A stretch of 64,000 bases of DNA from Cardinalis cardinalis (lineage: Eukaryota > Chordata > Aves > Passeriformes > Cardinalidae), in assembly GCA_014549065.1 (NCBI GenBank), contig JACDOX010000008.1, positions 5,828,001 through 5,892,000 on the forward strand, written 5' to 3'. How positions within the stretch are numbered: the stretch's first letter is position 1; each line of letters begins with the position of its first letter. Made by a program: the position numbers and the translations under genes. The notes beneath the pieces are model-generated. The model searched no databases. It was given only the letters and a program-made list of their open reading frames with translations, and was not told where the DNA came from. Below, piece after piece: positions 12,201-26,097 of this stretch.

Positions 12201-15200
12201 ACATAATTATCATCCCAGCCAATTACCAGCTTTGGGGTTTTTCTGCTTTGTTTTGTTTTACTTGAATTTCAGCACAAGAGTCAGCCTGCAGTAGCACAGG
12301 AAAATGGCAACACGCTTCCAGGCTTAAGTGCTTTGGAGCAGTACACCCTGGACCATTCCTTACCTTTGAATAAAGCACAGAGCCAGTTCCAATACTCTAA
12401 TTCCCAGAAGATACTGTCTTGCCTCCAAATATACAGAAGTGTTATGATACTTAGCATTGCTTTTACACTGCACAGAGAAAAAGCAGAACCTAACATCAGT
12501 ATATTTCGCTTTAATAACTTTAAGATTTGGCATGCAACATCATCAGTTATGTTCACTTCAGGAGCTTCTGACATTCAAAAACTTCTCCTGAACTTTCTCC
12601 AGATGAATACAAATTGNACATCACCTCCTTTAACACTGTAAATATTTTCATATCTCTAAGGGATTTTTGATATTCTCTTCCACACCTAAAAAGAATGACA
12701 AATTAGATATACATATCCAATGGGCACATATGCAGTATTTTCTGGAAGGAAAAATACCTAAGGAAAGTAATTCACGGCACCTTACTGAGAAAAGTTAGAA
12801 TTAGTATTTTTAGCTAAAAACTTCTCTAGCATATCTGCACTAATGCATTAAACAAAATCATAAACACATGTAAAACACTATATGAGCTAAATTTATGCAA
12901 AGAATGCTGAAGAACTTCCTGAAGTATATAACTATGGAGTCTCTTCCTGCATGCAGGATTCTGTTCTGAAATTATGAAGTCCTTTCAAAGGAGCTATCGG
13001 AAGGGTGCAGGGCACAGGCACTCAGAGCCACTCACTAGGCAGTTATCAGCCAGACCACCCATCAGCAGATTTTATCCAATTCAAAGCAGAATTACTGAGA
13101 CATCCCTACCCAGTCAACTGTCTTGTCACAGTTTATTATTAGCCTAGAGAGAGCCTGATAGAAAACCTTAACTAAAGTTAAAGNTTATTTGATTTAGGGA
13201 ACAAATAAAAAACACTCAATGGTAACCATTTAATGTAAAATATCTCTATCTCTCTTCAAAACTTGTTGCCTGTATAACTGGTAACTATCCACCATTATTC
13301 CACTTCTATAAATATTCTCTTAACTAAGCATATGTATATTTGTACAGTTTCACATATCAAGTTCATGACCTCACANACTGTAGTAATCTTGAACTTTACT
13401 CTTCAGCTCACTTTTTGAGGGCTGTGCTGTCCTGTGCTTTGTTCAGTCCACTTGCTACATCAGCTATATTTGGCATGATAAGCAAGTNTGAATTGTGTAC
13501 ACTTCTCATTCTCCTTTGAGATCATTTGCCAGCATTTCTGACAGAATACTGCAAAAATGACTCAGGAAAGACTCAGATTTCTCCTCAAACTTCAGCAAAA
13601 TTAANGATGCTGAGAATACTAACAAATTGTAGTCGCACTTGTAGACCATCTTTTAGTCCACCATCTTAGCTTTTAAATTCCTCTCTTNTAGGGTTTTATT
13701 CATGTGAAATAAAGTGTTCCTCTGTTCTAGCTAANGTAATTCTCAGCCTTAACTGCAACAATGCTGTCACTGTTCCTTACAGGAAATCTGTCAGATTAGG
13801 GCGATGATAATTATTTCTCACTAAGTCCTCCTGCTGCCAGCAAGTGAAATTATGGTTCTCCCCNGTAAGCAGCTCCATCACTTTCAACCAGGATGATGGA
13901 CAGATTCCAAGAACAATCTTACATTTAAGACAAATGCAGCAAGTTACCCCGTGTCCTTCTGAGACAGAGCAATCAAACCTTCCTTCTCCAATTTGCTCAT
14001 TATTATGGTAAAATCCCACATTTATGAAACACATAAAGAATTATAATATATATTTTAATAATAAGAAAGAGAAACAGAGGAAACAACTCACTTCTAAGAT
14101 CACACAACAAGCAAGGTCAAAAATTAAGCAATATAATATAATACCTACCAGTTCCCCTTCACACCTGAAAGAAAACCTGGGTTTAATTAAATCTACCTGT
14201 GAAAGATGGAAAGTGGGTATGNTATTCACACATGTGCAGAAAGGGCAAAAACTTTTAAATCCCTTCAGTGCAATAGAAGGTCAGAGGAGGCTCAATGGGG
14301 TGGATTTTGTTTCTGGCTTTTGTGGTTCACATTTTTGAAAATGACTAGAGAGTTATGGGTCTCCNCAAACTTGTTCCAGCTAGCAGAAATCTGCCTCTGT
14401 GAAACCACTAGCACCGTTTGCAAAAGTCTTGAGTGAAAACAGAGAAAAGGCTGAAAGCATGGGTCAGTTTTTGTGTTTGCAAANGATCTGCAAAGCTTAT
14501 TGCACATAACCTATGCTTACTCTGCTGTATACAGAAACAGCTTCAATCCCTCCTTCCAAAGCCTCTTCCGCACGCTCACTTTGTCACATTTTCTTCCAGA
14601 CAGTTACCTACATCAAAATTCCTGCAGATTGTTTTCAACCTCCCACTCACCACCTTCAGACATCTTGAACAGGAAGGATAACAGCACAGAAAATAAACCA
14701 TGTTTGTAAATTCTATACAGTTCAGCACAGCAATCTATATTCTGAAGAAAGCAGGGGAAAACTCAAAGCTACTACAAAACACAATATTGCGCAAGAAAGC
14801 AAAATACATAAATACAATGATGATGGTTTTATGTTTCTGTCACTTTACCACCAATAGTATGGCATTTTCCAGACATCCTGAATGTCTGTCTCTGTAGCAA
14901 AAGATGTGTTTTCTAGGAGTGTGGAACCAACTGAGCATAACTGCAGTTTAAAAGAAGCCCACTATAAAAGAATGTAATTAGGTATCAATCATCTCCCCTA
15001 ACACCTCCAAGTATGAAACTAATCCAGGCAACTTATCAGATCAAAGTCCTAGAATCAACAAAGCCTATGAAATGGGGAAGGCTTACNTGTTGTATAACAC
15101 TGCACAGCAAAAAAAGGAATCCTACAGCAGGCCTGTAATAAAGACAAAGAGATGAAAGGAAAGCTGNTTCACAGATAACAAAAGGGAAAACACAGCATCC

Positions 15201-18200
15201 AGGAAGTTTGGCAACTTCCACTGACTCTTGAAGGTGCCTGCCTGAGGCTAGCAAACACATACCTAAATAAGTNGTACACATACGACCTGCCCAAATTTTC
15301 ATGTGATTGGCCCATTTCTATTGCCGAGCAAGACTGATGCAATGACTGACTACAGGGGCACCTCTTCCCTGAGGACACGCTTAAAATTACTGTGCTGCCA
15401 CTTTCACTTTCCCATTTTNGGAGGATGGGAGTTAATAAACCTTTATTAAACCACTGTACTAACCAGAGACTCAAAAANGAAACCCATCAGCTCTGTGAAG
15501 TGAAACGCGAGAAAGTGGTCATGCTGAGAAGAACNATGCGCNGCAAAATCAGGTCACTTGTACTGGACAACCAGATACCACAAACTACTGTTCCAATCTA
15601 AACCATTCCTGACATTCAGCACCACCAGAGTTAATTATCCACAGCGAGCAAAATAACACAAAATGTAGAACTACCATATTGTCTGGGAAAAATATACATA
15701 CTCAAATGGAAATACATGAACTACACTTCACAAAGTAATCAATCCAAGGAGAAACACAAATCCTACGTCAAGANAAGATTTTGCTTTATGGTGAAGGAGT
15801 TAATAAATGCGAAACAGTGAAAATGCAATCCTTTAAACATTATTTAATTAGGTACATTACTGTTCCAATGGTCTTCAAATTCACCAAAGCATGCACTCTG
15901 ATTCTATCTGGACCTACTTATGACATCCNTGGATGTGATTTTATTTATCCACATCACCACAATTTTTCCACACTCAATCTAAACACACAGATCCATCCTA
16001 GTATGGAAGACGTTACAGAGAATGATTTTGGTGTTTTGAATTACAGGGTCTGAAGCACCTCAGATACACCTCAAAGGGAAGATTTCAGGTAACAGTTCTA
16101 TGAGGGGAAAGTCATATACTGTTGCTGAACACTTAAAAATAACCTAATTTTTGGGGTTATCTTCCTCAGTTCAAGCTGTAAGCCTGGTTACAAGTTTATT
16201 GGAGGTTTCCTTTTCAAAACACACCCAGGATTTTCCACATAATTTTGTTCTAATGGATGAGGAAGAGACANAAAGTTTCTACAAAGAAAATGCCCATCAA
16301 GTGCTGATTAGTCTTATCCTTATAACAAGCCAGACAAAACCTGNCTTACACAAACAGTTCCACCAGAAGAAAATCAGCATGGATGAGGTAGGAAAACTAC
16401 TAAAAAGACAGACTAAAATTTTAAAACTTAGCAGATAATTAAACAACAAAAGAAAAAAAGCCACAAGCAGGTTTTTTTTAAAGGAACTGACAATGTTGCT
16501 TCTACCAGCTATTGAAAGGATANGTAAGATCTTCACTTATTTTCAACCAAAACTTCGAGTGCTGTTTCCAAAATAATCGAAATTTCATGCAAACCTCATC
16601 ACATGGAAACAAATTATGCATGATTTGCAGCAGACTAGTCTTTTTTCTTGCACCACGAGAGAGGCAGCTCCACAATCCGGACTCTCGTAAACACAAACAG
16701 AGGAAAGCCCATCTTTACAAATGGCTTTGCAACACAGACCAGGCTTATCCTTTAATAAAATACATACATGATACATTTCTTATATTGGCTAATGTTTATA
16801 AACTGTACTGCAGTTAGGAATAACTGTTATTATAATCTGTCATGATGATAAACCCTGATCTGAAGAGGTTTGGGGCAGNCTTAGAGAGCAGAATGAGCAC
16901 AGTAATTACGGAGTACGAAATGCTGCTTTCAGGCTTTGTGAAGTTACAGGAACATCATTCCTTCCCACTGGACATGGGTTAACAGTTCTAATAGTAAGCC
17001 CTTAGACAGTTATTTTAAGCTTTTTTGTTTGGAGCTGTCTGGGAAGGCAGCTGCTAGCAACAGAGACTAACATGCAGGAATCACAGCAGGCTCCGAAGTC
17101 AGAATGGCAAAGAGCAAGCCAAAAGCTTTTCTCTGCCCTCGCCTTCTCATACCTGATAGGACCACAACACATCCTTCACTCCAAATGCCTCTCCTGCCAC
17201 AAACACACCAGCTGCAGAATTGCATGGACAACCCAGAGACAGACCAAATCTCTCTGCACTTTAGCCCTGAGAAGAAAACACAACTGAATGCACTGAGCTG
17301 TAACAGGAAAGATTGCTACAGGTTCAGTTGTTCCCATCTCAACCTCTTCAGCACTCCAGCAAAAAAAAAAAACCAGGCTTGCACAGACATCCACTGTACA
17401 GAACAACAAAGTCTGAGTGTTTTACAGATTCCTTTGAGGCTCTGCAAGGGGTAATGGGCTACAAATAAGGAAAGAGAATGGTGACAGTTCATAGAGACAG
17501 TGATACTCCGCATTCCCAGAGATTTCTTCATGAGAAATATAAAGGTACTCAATTCCTCAGCCTGAGCCCCTGGCAGAGACATTCTTAAGACCATCAAGCA
17601 GGCATCATCACTCGCCCAAGTCTGGCTGGACAATAGCTGAGACTACACATACAGGCAGAACCCTGGGATCTGGGATCAGCATCCAACTCTGCTACAGACA
17701 TGCACCTTAAGCAACCCACTTCAAGTTGTTGCATAAAATAAGAATAATACTTGAAACCAAAAACGTTGATATTAATGGAGTATTTTGAGGTCATAAAAGT
17801 TGTATTATCTTTAACAACAGCCACCAACTGCCTAGATGGAGAGTCTTCCACAAAGGGCTTAGAAGTCTAATTTCAGACATGATGCAATCAGGGTAGTGAT
17901 AACCAAAGAAAAGGGAGTAAGACAAAAAGTGAAGAAAAAAAGTCACACAATAACATAGTTCTCTATTGTCACATGCCTGCCTCCATCTCACTTGACCCAG
18001 AAATATCTTTGTTTATCAGCAGTTATCTAAGCTGAAGCAGTGCTGACCTTGGCTTGCCCACATCCACACACTTGCAGCAAACAGATGACAGTATTGACTG
18101 AGTGCAGTCTTTTACAGCACTGACAGGGCTTCAGTTCAAATTTCTGAAATTATGTCTTTTAGGAATTCCTGTTGACTATAAAAGGGTCTCTTTATTATGC

Positions 18201-19389
18201 TGGTCTGTTATAAGGTACAGTAAGCTCTTGGCCATGACTGGGGCTGTCAGGCACTACAGCAATGCAGCTAAGCAAATGCACACCAGTACTGGGAAGTAAG
18301 AACACTGAAAGATGTGGGTAAGCAGGATCATCACACAATGGAAAACAGTACAGTTTTAAGACTCCAGGGGCTTACAGTAGTCTGATTTCTCAACTTTTAA
18401 TTAAAAAATCAAAGTACTCTCCAGGCTTCTGGATTCAGAGCTCCCTGCCAGTTACTAGACAAGACACCTGCTCAATCCCCTCCTTTTNGCCACAGGAATT
18501 TCAGTGGACGAANGAAAGAGCAGATGGCTGGCANCAATACTGNATCAAATACAAAGCGCTTCCATTTCTGTAGTGGCTAATTTGCCTTACTAGCATTATA
18601 AAGCACTTCCAATATGGGGCATAAGTGACATCAGCCTCATACGGACCCAGAGCAAAGTCAGAAATTTCCTAAAGATTCAGCTCAACAAACCTACCTGAAA
18701 CCAAACAACCCACTCATTCTGTGCTTTATAACTAGAAAGAAAATAAGTTATTTGACAACAGCATGAGGAAAAGTGTTCTCTATAAAGAATCCTTACAAAA
18801 CTATTTTAAACTGAGCAAAAGACTCAGCTGTTAGTAAAAGAGTTGAGGTCATTATGATTAAGTTCAATATTATGAGAAAAACTTAAGTTTATGCATTAAT
18901 CCAGCTGTAGATAGAATTCTATGAGTTTTAAGCAGATCAGAAGTATCCTGCACTTGCACAGTTTACTCTGTGAGTCCTCGAATATAAATATATTTTAATT
19001 GAAGCCATAACATTTTGATTCAATAATCCCACATTACCCTTTGAACAGCTGCATTTGCTAAAGATATAGGCTATGAAATTGCTATTAACAGGAACAATAA
19101 GTCCTTGCAAATCGTGAAAAAAAAACTCAGGATATAAATAATTGGAAGATCAGACTTACTAGAAAAGCTGTTAAGCTGCACTAAACACTTGACCANCTAC
19201 AAAAGAAAATCACTAAGCATGAAGGAAAAAAAAATTCCCTTATATTATATAGTTTTCACTTCAGAATGAAGGGCTAATGAACTAATCATGTCTTCAGGTA
19301 TATGGATTCCATTAACCTGATTGTCTCACACCAAAGAAACTCAGAGACTGATGCTCCTTTACAATCCATAATGCATCTAATCATCTAGT

Positions 19390-19520
19390 TTTAGGCCAGT
19401 TTGGATGGGGCTCAGAGCAAGCTGGACTAGAGCCAAGTGTCCCAGCCTTTGCCAGGGGGGTGGAATGAGATGATCTTTAAGGTCCCTTCCAAAGAAAATC
19501 ATTCTGATTTTGTGATAATG
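19390..19520 (+). mobile_element. CR1 LINE 3' end, short 5'-truncated copy
   Basis: The stretch follows the CR1 3' terminal consensus: GTTTGGATGGGGCTCAGAGCA, then AGTGTCCCAGCC, GCCAGGGGGGTGGAATGAGATG, ATCTTTAAGGTCCCTTCCAA, ending in a degenerate ATTCT-type tail. CR1 is the dominant avian LINE, and very short 3' copies like this are typical. It has no coding capacity. It lies antisense inside MIDEAS intron 1. Confidence 0.88.
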
Positions 19521-22500
19521 GATTCTAAAAGATTTTTTCACACCAGGTAGATAGCACTTTCTTATTTCAAGTAGGTTACTTCAAGTGGTCCAGCTTATGT
19601 CCCACAGCATCTGATGACATTACTATTTTCAACACATCTCCAAACAATCAGAATTAACANCCAATCTCTCAACAGCAGGCTGACATTTGTCACACAGTTC
19701 TTCCCCATATGGAAAAGATCTATGAATCCACCAAAGCAGAAAAACATTCTACCAGTTATTATATCACAGACAAATTTCTCCTGCAGAAAGTAGTTGAAGG
19801 AACTTGTCCATGAACAAACTTCCTATTATTGGAATACTTACCATTTACATAATACTTGGCAACAGTTAAAGCAATATTTCAACACCAATTCATTCAACTT
19901 CACAACAAGTGTCACTTGCAACACGCTGTATTTCTACCAGGTACACAAAGAGAGACAAAGCAATCTGGTTTGCACTAAAAAGCAAAAAGGCAGCCAAGAT
20001 GAGGTTATTCTTCTGTATTTCCTNTATCTCAATTTTGTCTACAGACTGCATTTGCAAGATGTCAGGTAAAGCACCTTCATTTCGAACAGTTATACTGAAT
20101 TCAGAAACTACTATAGAACACTACTTTTTAAGTATGCTGTACAACTCCCCCCATCCAGAGGTAAATTTTAAGGCAATTTATATAAAAGTCACAAAGTCTT
20201 CTAAAGCACATGAAATTTCACTTGTAGAGATAAAGGCTCTAACATCAAAATATACATGTCAATGTCATAGCAGAGATCTCTGATACTCCACAGATGCTGT
20301 GTCCCATAATGCCTTTGCACTCTCCTCAAGCTCTGCCTGGAATTGCANCCTAAGGGGAAGGGCTCTTCCACTTGCATGATCTGTGGTGGTTGGGGTTTTA
20401 GTCTTCCTTTTTTTTAAAAGGAAATGACAACACTAGGCAGGTGTACTGCTCTTATTGTCCATAGCTTCATTCCCTGCGCTATAGTACAGAAACCAAATTA
20501 CAGCAATTTCTATTTTACATTTTACATAAAGAGTATACTCCTAAAGCACTTACTCTGGCAATGTCTCTTTAAGGGACCAAATTACTATTATTCCCTTTTT
20601 ATTGAAGACAGCTAAGTCTGGGAAAGGGAGATTTTAAAATTACTTGCCTTAAGAGGTCTAGGACAAATGAGACAAGCTAACTCAGTCGCAGGTTAGTGCC
20701 TATCCCTTCAATCATATTTAGTCTCTTACTCAGTTTGAAATCCCATCCTAAGGTTGGCTAAAGTGCACATGAAACCTCTCCAAAACATTTCTTCCCATTT
20801 CAGCCCGCCCACCAGACCGTATGCCATGCATATTAATAAACTCAAGATAAGCACACAGCAGTCAATGCAGGTTTATTGTGGATCTAAAAATACCATGCTA
20901 GCTTTTACTAGAGTTGTCATCGGTAAGACTTATGTGCACATACGCTACCCTTGGCTGTGGTGGTGTCCAGGGCACACAGAGAAACTCAGGATACTAGGCA
21001 GACCTATTCAGGTGCAANCATGACATTGTTACTAACTCTGCCCAGGAATTAGACAAAAATGCTGAAGAATCTCACCCAATTCCTTCCCTACATGCAATTT
21101 CAAAGTCATATGAACAAAGAAGGGAAGGTATTTATTTATATCTCTTAGTTGATTAATGCTGATACAAAGCTTTCATATGTTTACATCGGATGCTTATGAG
21201 CATTTATGCTTATGAGCACCATAAGCAAAAAAGCACAATTTGGAGTCAGAGAATCNAAAAAGGGGGCTCTAAAACCCTGTAAGAATGCTTTTAGCAACTA
21301 CCATGACATGTATACTCCTCCATCTTCACAACCACATTCCCAACCACCACTCCAAGAGAAAAGAATTTTTTTTTCTTTTCCCACAACTGCAACATCTGAG
21401 ATGCCACAAATAAGAAACAGCTTTCAGGCCCACAGGGAATGGATGCATTGGAACTGCATGTGATGCCTTGAGAGGCTACCTAGAACAGAGGCTAGATAGT
21501 GTTAAAGGAATAAGATAGGTATTTATTCAAAAGGTATCGCATGCTCAGAGCTCACTCGTGCAGGGACAAGCTTCCACATCTCCCACTCCTTGAACCCTCT
21601 GACTGAATGTTCTGTTTCACCTGGACAAGAGCAACCTGTACTGATTTTTAGCAGGAGGACAGCACACATCACAGCAGCTGGACTACAGGAACAAGGGTTC
21701 TTTCAGCAGACTGTGGAAAGAGCTCTGCCACTGCTCCCACTGCCCCTTCTGAGGGCCCCAGAAGTCAGGGAGCACCATGGTCCTTGGCTACTGCTTTGAC
21801 CTGCAGCAGCAAATGTCAGATTTCTGTCACCAAAGGGGTGAGAGGGGGAAGGGATGGTCAGAACCATCACACATTTGGTTGTGAAATATAGCCAGGTTTC
21901 ACAGAAAAAAAAATAAAATAGGCCCCAGAGTTTTTTAAATGCCAACAGTATGGATGAAATTGGCAGTGTCATTTTTCCCTTTACATAAAAAGATATGCAC
22001 TTGTCACAGCTATTTACAGGGGGGAAAAAACAAACAAACAAAAACCAGCAACACAACTAAGCCTTGAGAGCTATGCATGAGGAATGCTGTCACAGTATTA
22101 CTTAGTCAATGCTCCTCCTAAGTCTTGCACCACTTGTATTTGTGGTTTTGTTCTGTCTTACTGAAAATCTTGAACATTGCACAAAAGTTTCCCTTGCAGA
22201 CAAAACCTGACAAATCAGAGTCACAAAAGTACTGTCAAAGCCACAAAAANGAACAAAAAAGCAGAAGGAAATTCACACTCATTGCTATCTGTACATAAGA
22301 CCATCAGGAAAAAAGTTTAAATAAAAGAATGGCTTTTACACACATACAGATCCTGCAGGTAGCAGGCTAAGTTTGTATTACTGCAGACGTTTCTAAACTC
22401 AGTGGCNCTGCTTAAGCAAGGTTTCCACACCCTTCAGCTGTCTGCAGCTCACTCTCGGCAAGACTTGTGACCCTGGTATTGGCACAAAGCTTCACAGTAG

Positions 22501-25289
22501 CACCAGTGCAGACACAGGGATTATTCCTCCAGCAGCGTTTTCAGAGGCCCAGGGCTGAAGAATTCACACTTCCAGCTGAGGTCAGGCACGATGGTCTGTT
22601 TCCATTCGGTTTCANTTGTGTTGCAACACACAAGAAGGTAACAAGTGAGAAAAGGGAGATGACAAAAAAACTAGCAGAAAGAAGAAAATCTCCTCAAACC
22701 ACAAGTGTTTCGGTCCCTCCAGATGCCTTTCCTCTTGCTCCTACATTTCCAGTAGATTTTGTCCATTTTCTAGAATATGATGCCTTCCAGTTAAACATAC
22801 TTAGNTCCAAAAAGACATCATGGCAGTTCAAACTGTTCCAAAAGACATGAACCACCCACCCAATTAAGCCACAATATTAACTTCTTAGTGTGTCACCTCC
22901 TTTGTTTTTTAAAGGTAGCTTTTTATAACAGGTAATTTCTTTAATATAATTTTTTTACTTATACCCTACCTGGTAATAATAAGATAGATTTGGACATATA
23001 AAAAGCTGCATCCAATAAAAAGAAGTTGTTTATAATTTTTGTTATAGTTCTTAGCTCCCTTCCTTGAAGAAATATAAGATTTTCTAAAACATTTTTCTTG
23101 TTACTAAATATATATGTATTTAATTTTATGCACAGATATTTGCATGGTAAAGAGGAATTAGCACTTTTTTCTTATATATGGAGAGAATGTTGCNTGACAA
23201 TTTTCTCAATATCACTGGGAAAACTGCTCATAGTTTCAAATATTGCAAATTGTTAAAAATAATTTGAAAAATTTNATACACTAAGCTCCCCTTAGCATTC
23301 AGTAGACATTGGATTTAAAAGTTCAAGTTTTTAAAAGCAGCAGCTGGAAAAACCCCACCTGTCAGCTCCTCAGCTCCCAGTATCATTTCACTAGCTCTCT
23401 AGTCAACTTCTAAAGTAAGTGCATCTGCAGCTCCAATGTTAAAAAGGGAAACTGCCTTCCACAATTCCAATTTTATAGTTTTTATGCCTTAAAAAACTGA
23501 CATTTTTGGCAGTCTATGAAAAATTTTTTTAAATAAAGACCATAGCAATAAATATACTATGCTTGCCTAGCCGCACCAGTAAGCATTTCCTCTGCTGAAG
23601 ATGGACACAGTTTTTTCNTGTTCCTTGTAGAGAATTAATTCTTCAGCAACAAAATCCAAGTCCTGATGTGTTTCTTGCTAATAATCTGCGTACTTACAAC
23701 AGTATCTACTACTGAGAGTGACTTAGCTGTTAAACTAAACTAGCCTAGGGATATTTTCCACCATCATTCCAGGAAGAAATGGAAGATGTATACTTGTAAT
23801 TGGTTAACACTCTCTTCCCTCTCCCTCCAAGTAAAGAGCACACACAAACACACAGAAGGCAAGGAAAACAATTAACCTTCCAACTCCTGAATTTTGGCTT
23901 CAATTCCCTCAAGTAGCTTCATGCACAAAATCAACATGTGGAAAGAATAAACCACGGTGACCAACTTTGCTGAGGCTTGTGGAAAACTGGCAAGCTCCTG
24001 CCAGAGATCTGCTGCAGCGCAGACCTCAGCGAACGTGCACCACAAAAGCAGCACCATGTCCTTCCCAGGCATTCTGGAAAACCTCAGTGTTTAAAAGCAA
24101 TCCCTGACCACCTCTTCCATCCCACACTAAAGTTTAAGAACCTCCTCCTTTTTTTTCCCCCCCAACAAAAAAATAATACAATTACAAATGTATGCACTAA
24201 CTTAAAGTAATATTTTACTCCTTAAAGCATGCAACTTCATCACATGGCCCCAAGGNCTCCTCTGGATTACTGGCACCATGCCTGTCAGGAGATGCCATCA
24301 ATTTATTCTAAGATACACAGGTTAGTGTTTAAATCTACCAGTTTACTTTCCATTTAGAGCTGCTGCTTTAAAGCAAAATCCCACCAGTAACAACTCCCTC
24401 TTCATTAAATATCTTAAAATTTGAAAATTAAGGGATGGACAGTACTTCATTGAAGTATTTATTAAAGAACTCCCTCATTAATGAATTAAAAAAAACAAAA
24501 AACAAACCCGGGATGAACTTTTACCAGATCCACTATTTTACAATTGTAATTCCTTGCTGAAGCAGCAACTCTCCTAACTGCTGTCTGCATATGATTTCAG
24601 CTCAGTGCTTTGCTTTATTATTATAAAACATTTTAGGATGTGCATCTGTAATTACTAAATATGTTCCAAATTTGAAATTTGTTTTAGTACCTTATTCTTC
24701 TGCATTTGGGAGGTAGCAAAATGCTGGGCTTCCCCCTGACAGGAGTGCTATGTTCCCCCGCTCTCTCCAAGCACACTGAGTAGCTCAGTTCTGTGTTACC
24801 CAGGCCCACTCACACTGCTGTAAAAGAACTGCTTTTGCCCAGACACTTCTGTAGGCATCTGGGCACCAATAAATTTTAATGTACATTGCTGTTTTAGCTC
24901 CTNGCCGGTGTCTCCCCAGCTCATCTAGTTTTTCCAATTTTCTGAGATGCTTATCTCATTCCCACTAGGCAGGAGTAGCGTTCTCCAATCGCTGCTAGAA
25001 GAAGCTGGTGCAAGCACAAATTTCCATTTATAGATCGCTATTAAAAGGTTTCCTCTCTTGCTCAGGCAAACACTGGGCTCAGTACGATCACAATTCATTT
25101 GTGCATATATCTGTTGGAAAAGTTATTTCCTCTTATAGAGAGTTATATTTATTTGGCTGCTCCAGTACAGCTGTTCCAAAGCCACTTGGAGTCTAAAAGC
25201 ATGCTTTTCTGATGTTGCACTTCCCAATGAAATGCCTCAGCTGCTGAGCAGGAGCCCGAGTTGACAGCCTTTAGAAACATTANCTCTCA

Positions 25290-25530
25290 AAGGGTCTGTG
25301 TCCCCCCGCAGCAGAGCTTTCCGTCCCGGCACGTCGCGAAGCCCAGGCTGCCTCCCGAGAGGCACCCGGCAGCTGCCCCGGCCCGCCGGCAAGCCCCGAC
25401 CTGCGGCCGCCGCACAGCCCGGCCCAGCTCCACCAAGGGAGGGCCCAGCGCCAGCCGGGCACGGACCCCCCCGCAGAGGCCGGCCAGGCTGCAGGGCTCT
25501 GCAGCACAAGCACCGAGTCCTGCACAAAGG
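25290..25530. promoter_or_regulatory. Isolated CpG-rich cluster in MIDEAS intron 1
   Basis: About 230 bp contain more than 20 CpG dinucleotides and are strongly GC-rich, flanked on both sides by AT-rich intron with almost no CpG. No splice donor of good quality is obvious on either strand. Open frames cross it on both strands, but overlapping frames are expected in GC-rich DNA and none is recognisable. It may be an alternative promoter, an enhancer or a GC-rich conserved element. Confidence 0.45.
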
Positions 25531-25982
25531 CATGCTGCCATACACTCGTTTCAGTTAGGTCGTGAATAAGGATTTTTCTTTTTTTTTAATATACAGCCTC
25601 TTCTGTTGTTTATGTATTTGGCATTTCTACAAGCTATGAATGTACACAGCTTCATTTTCAACTTTTGCATTGGAAGGAAAGTCCCAAAATTATTCATTAT
25701 ATAACGTTTTAACAAAGTCATAAATTTATTAAAGTAAGGTGAATAATAGCACTGATAGGACTGAGGGGAAAAAAACAACAGTTTGAAACTAATGCCCAAC
25801 ACACACTTCAGAAAAAAAAACTCCATCAAAAATAAATTAACATTCCTGCCTCAAGGCCAATTTTCCCAGCAATTGTATTTAATAATAGTAAGGGACTGGG
25901 CTGTTGCTGAACAGATAAGCTGACATCATTCCAGACACATGAGTTTTCCAGATCTCCCTTTTCATATTTAAAAAAATTAAGC

Positions 25983-26097
25983 AAAACAAAACAAACAACA
26001 ACAACAAAAAAAAACCAACCAAAAAAACCCAACCAACAAAAAAAAACCACCAAACCAAAAAAACCCACCCAAACAAACACAAAAAACTCACCACCAC
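25983..26097 (+). repeat. A/C-rich low-complexity tract
   Basis: About 115 bp made almost entirely of A and C in AAAC, AACC and CAA patterns. In MIDEAS pre-mRNA it would be read as a U/G-rich tract. No unit longer than a few bases repeats exactly. Confidence 0.9.
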
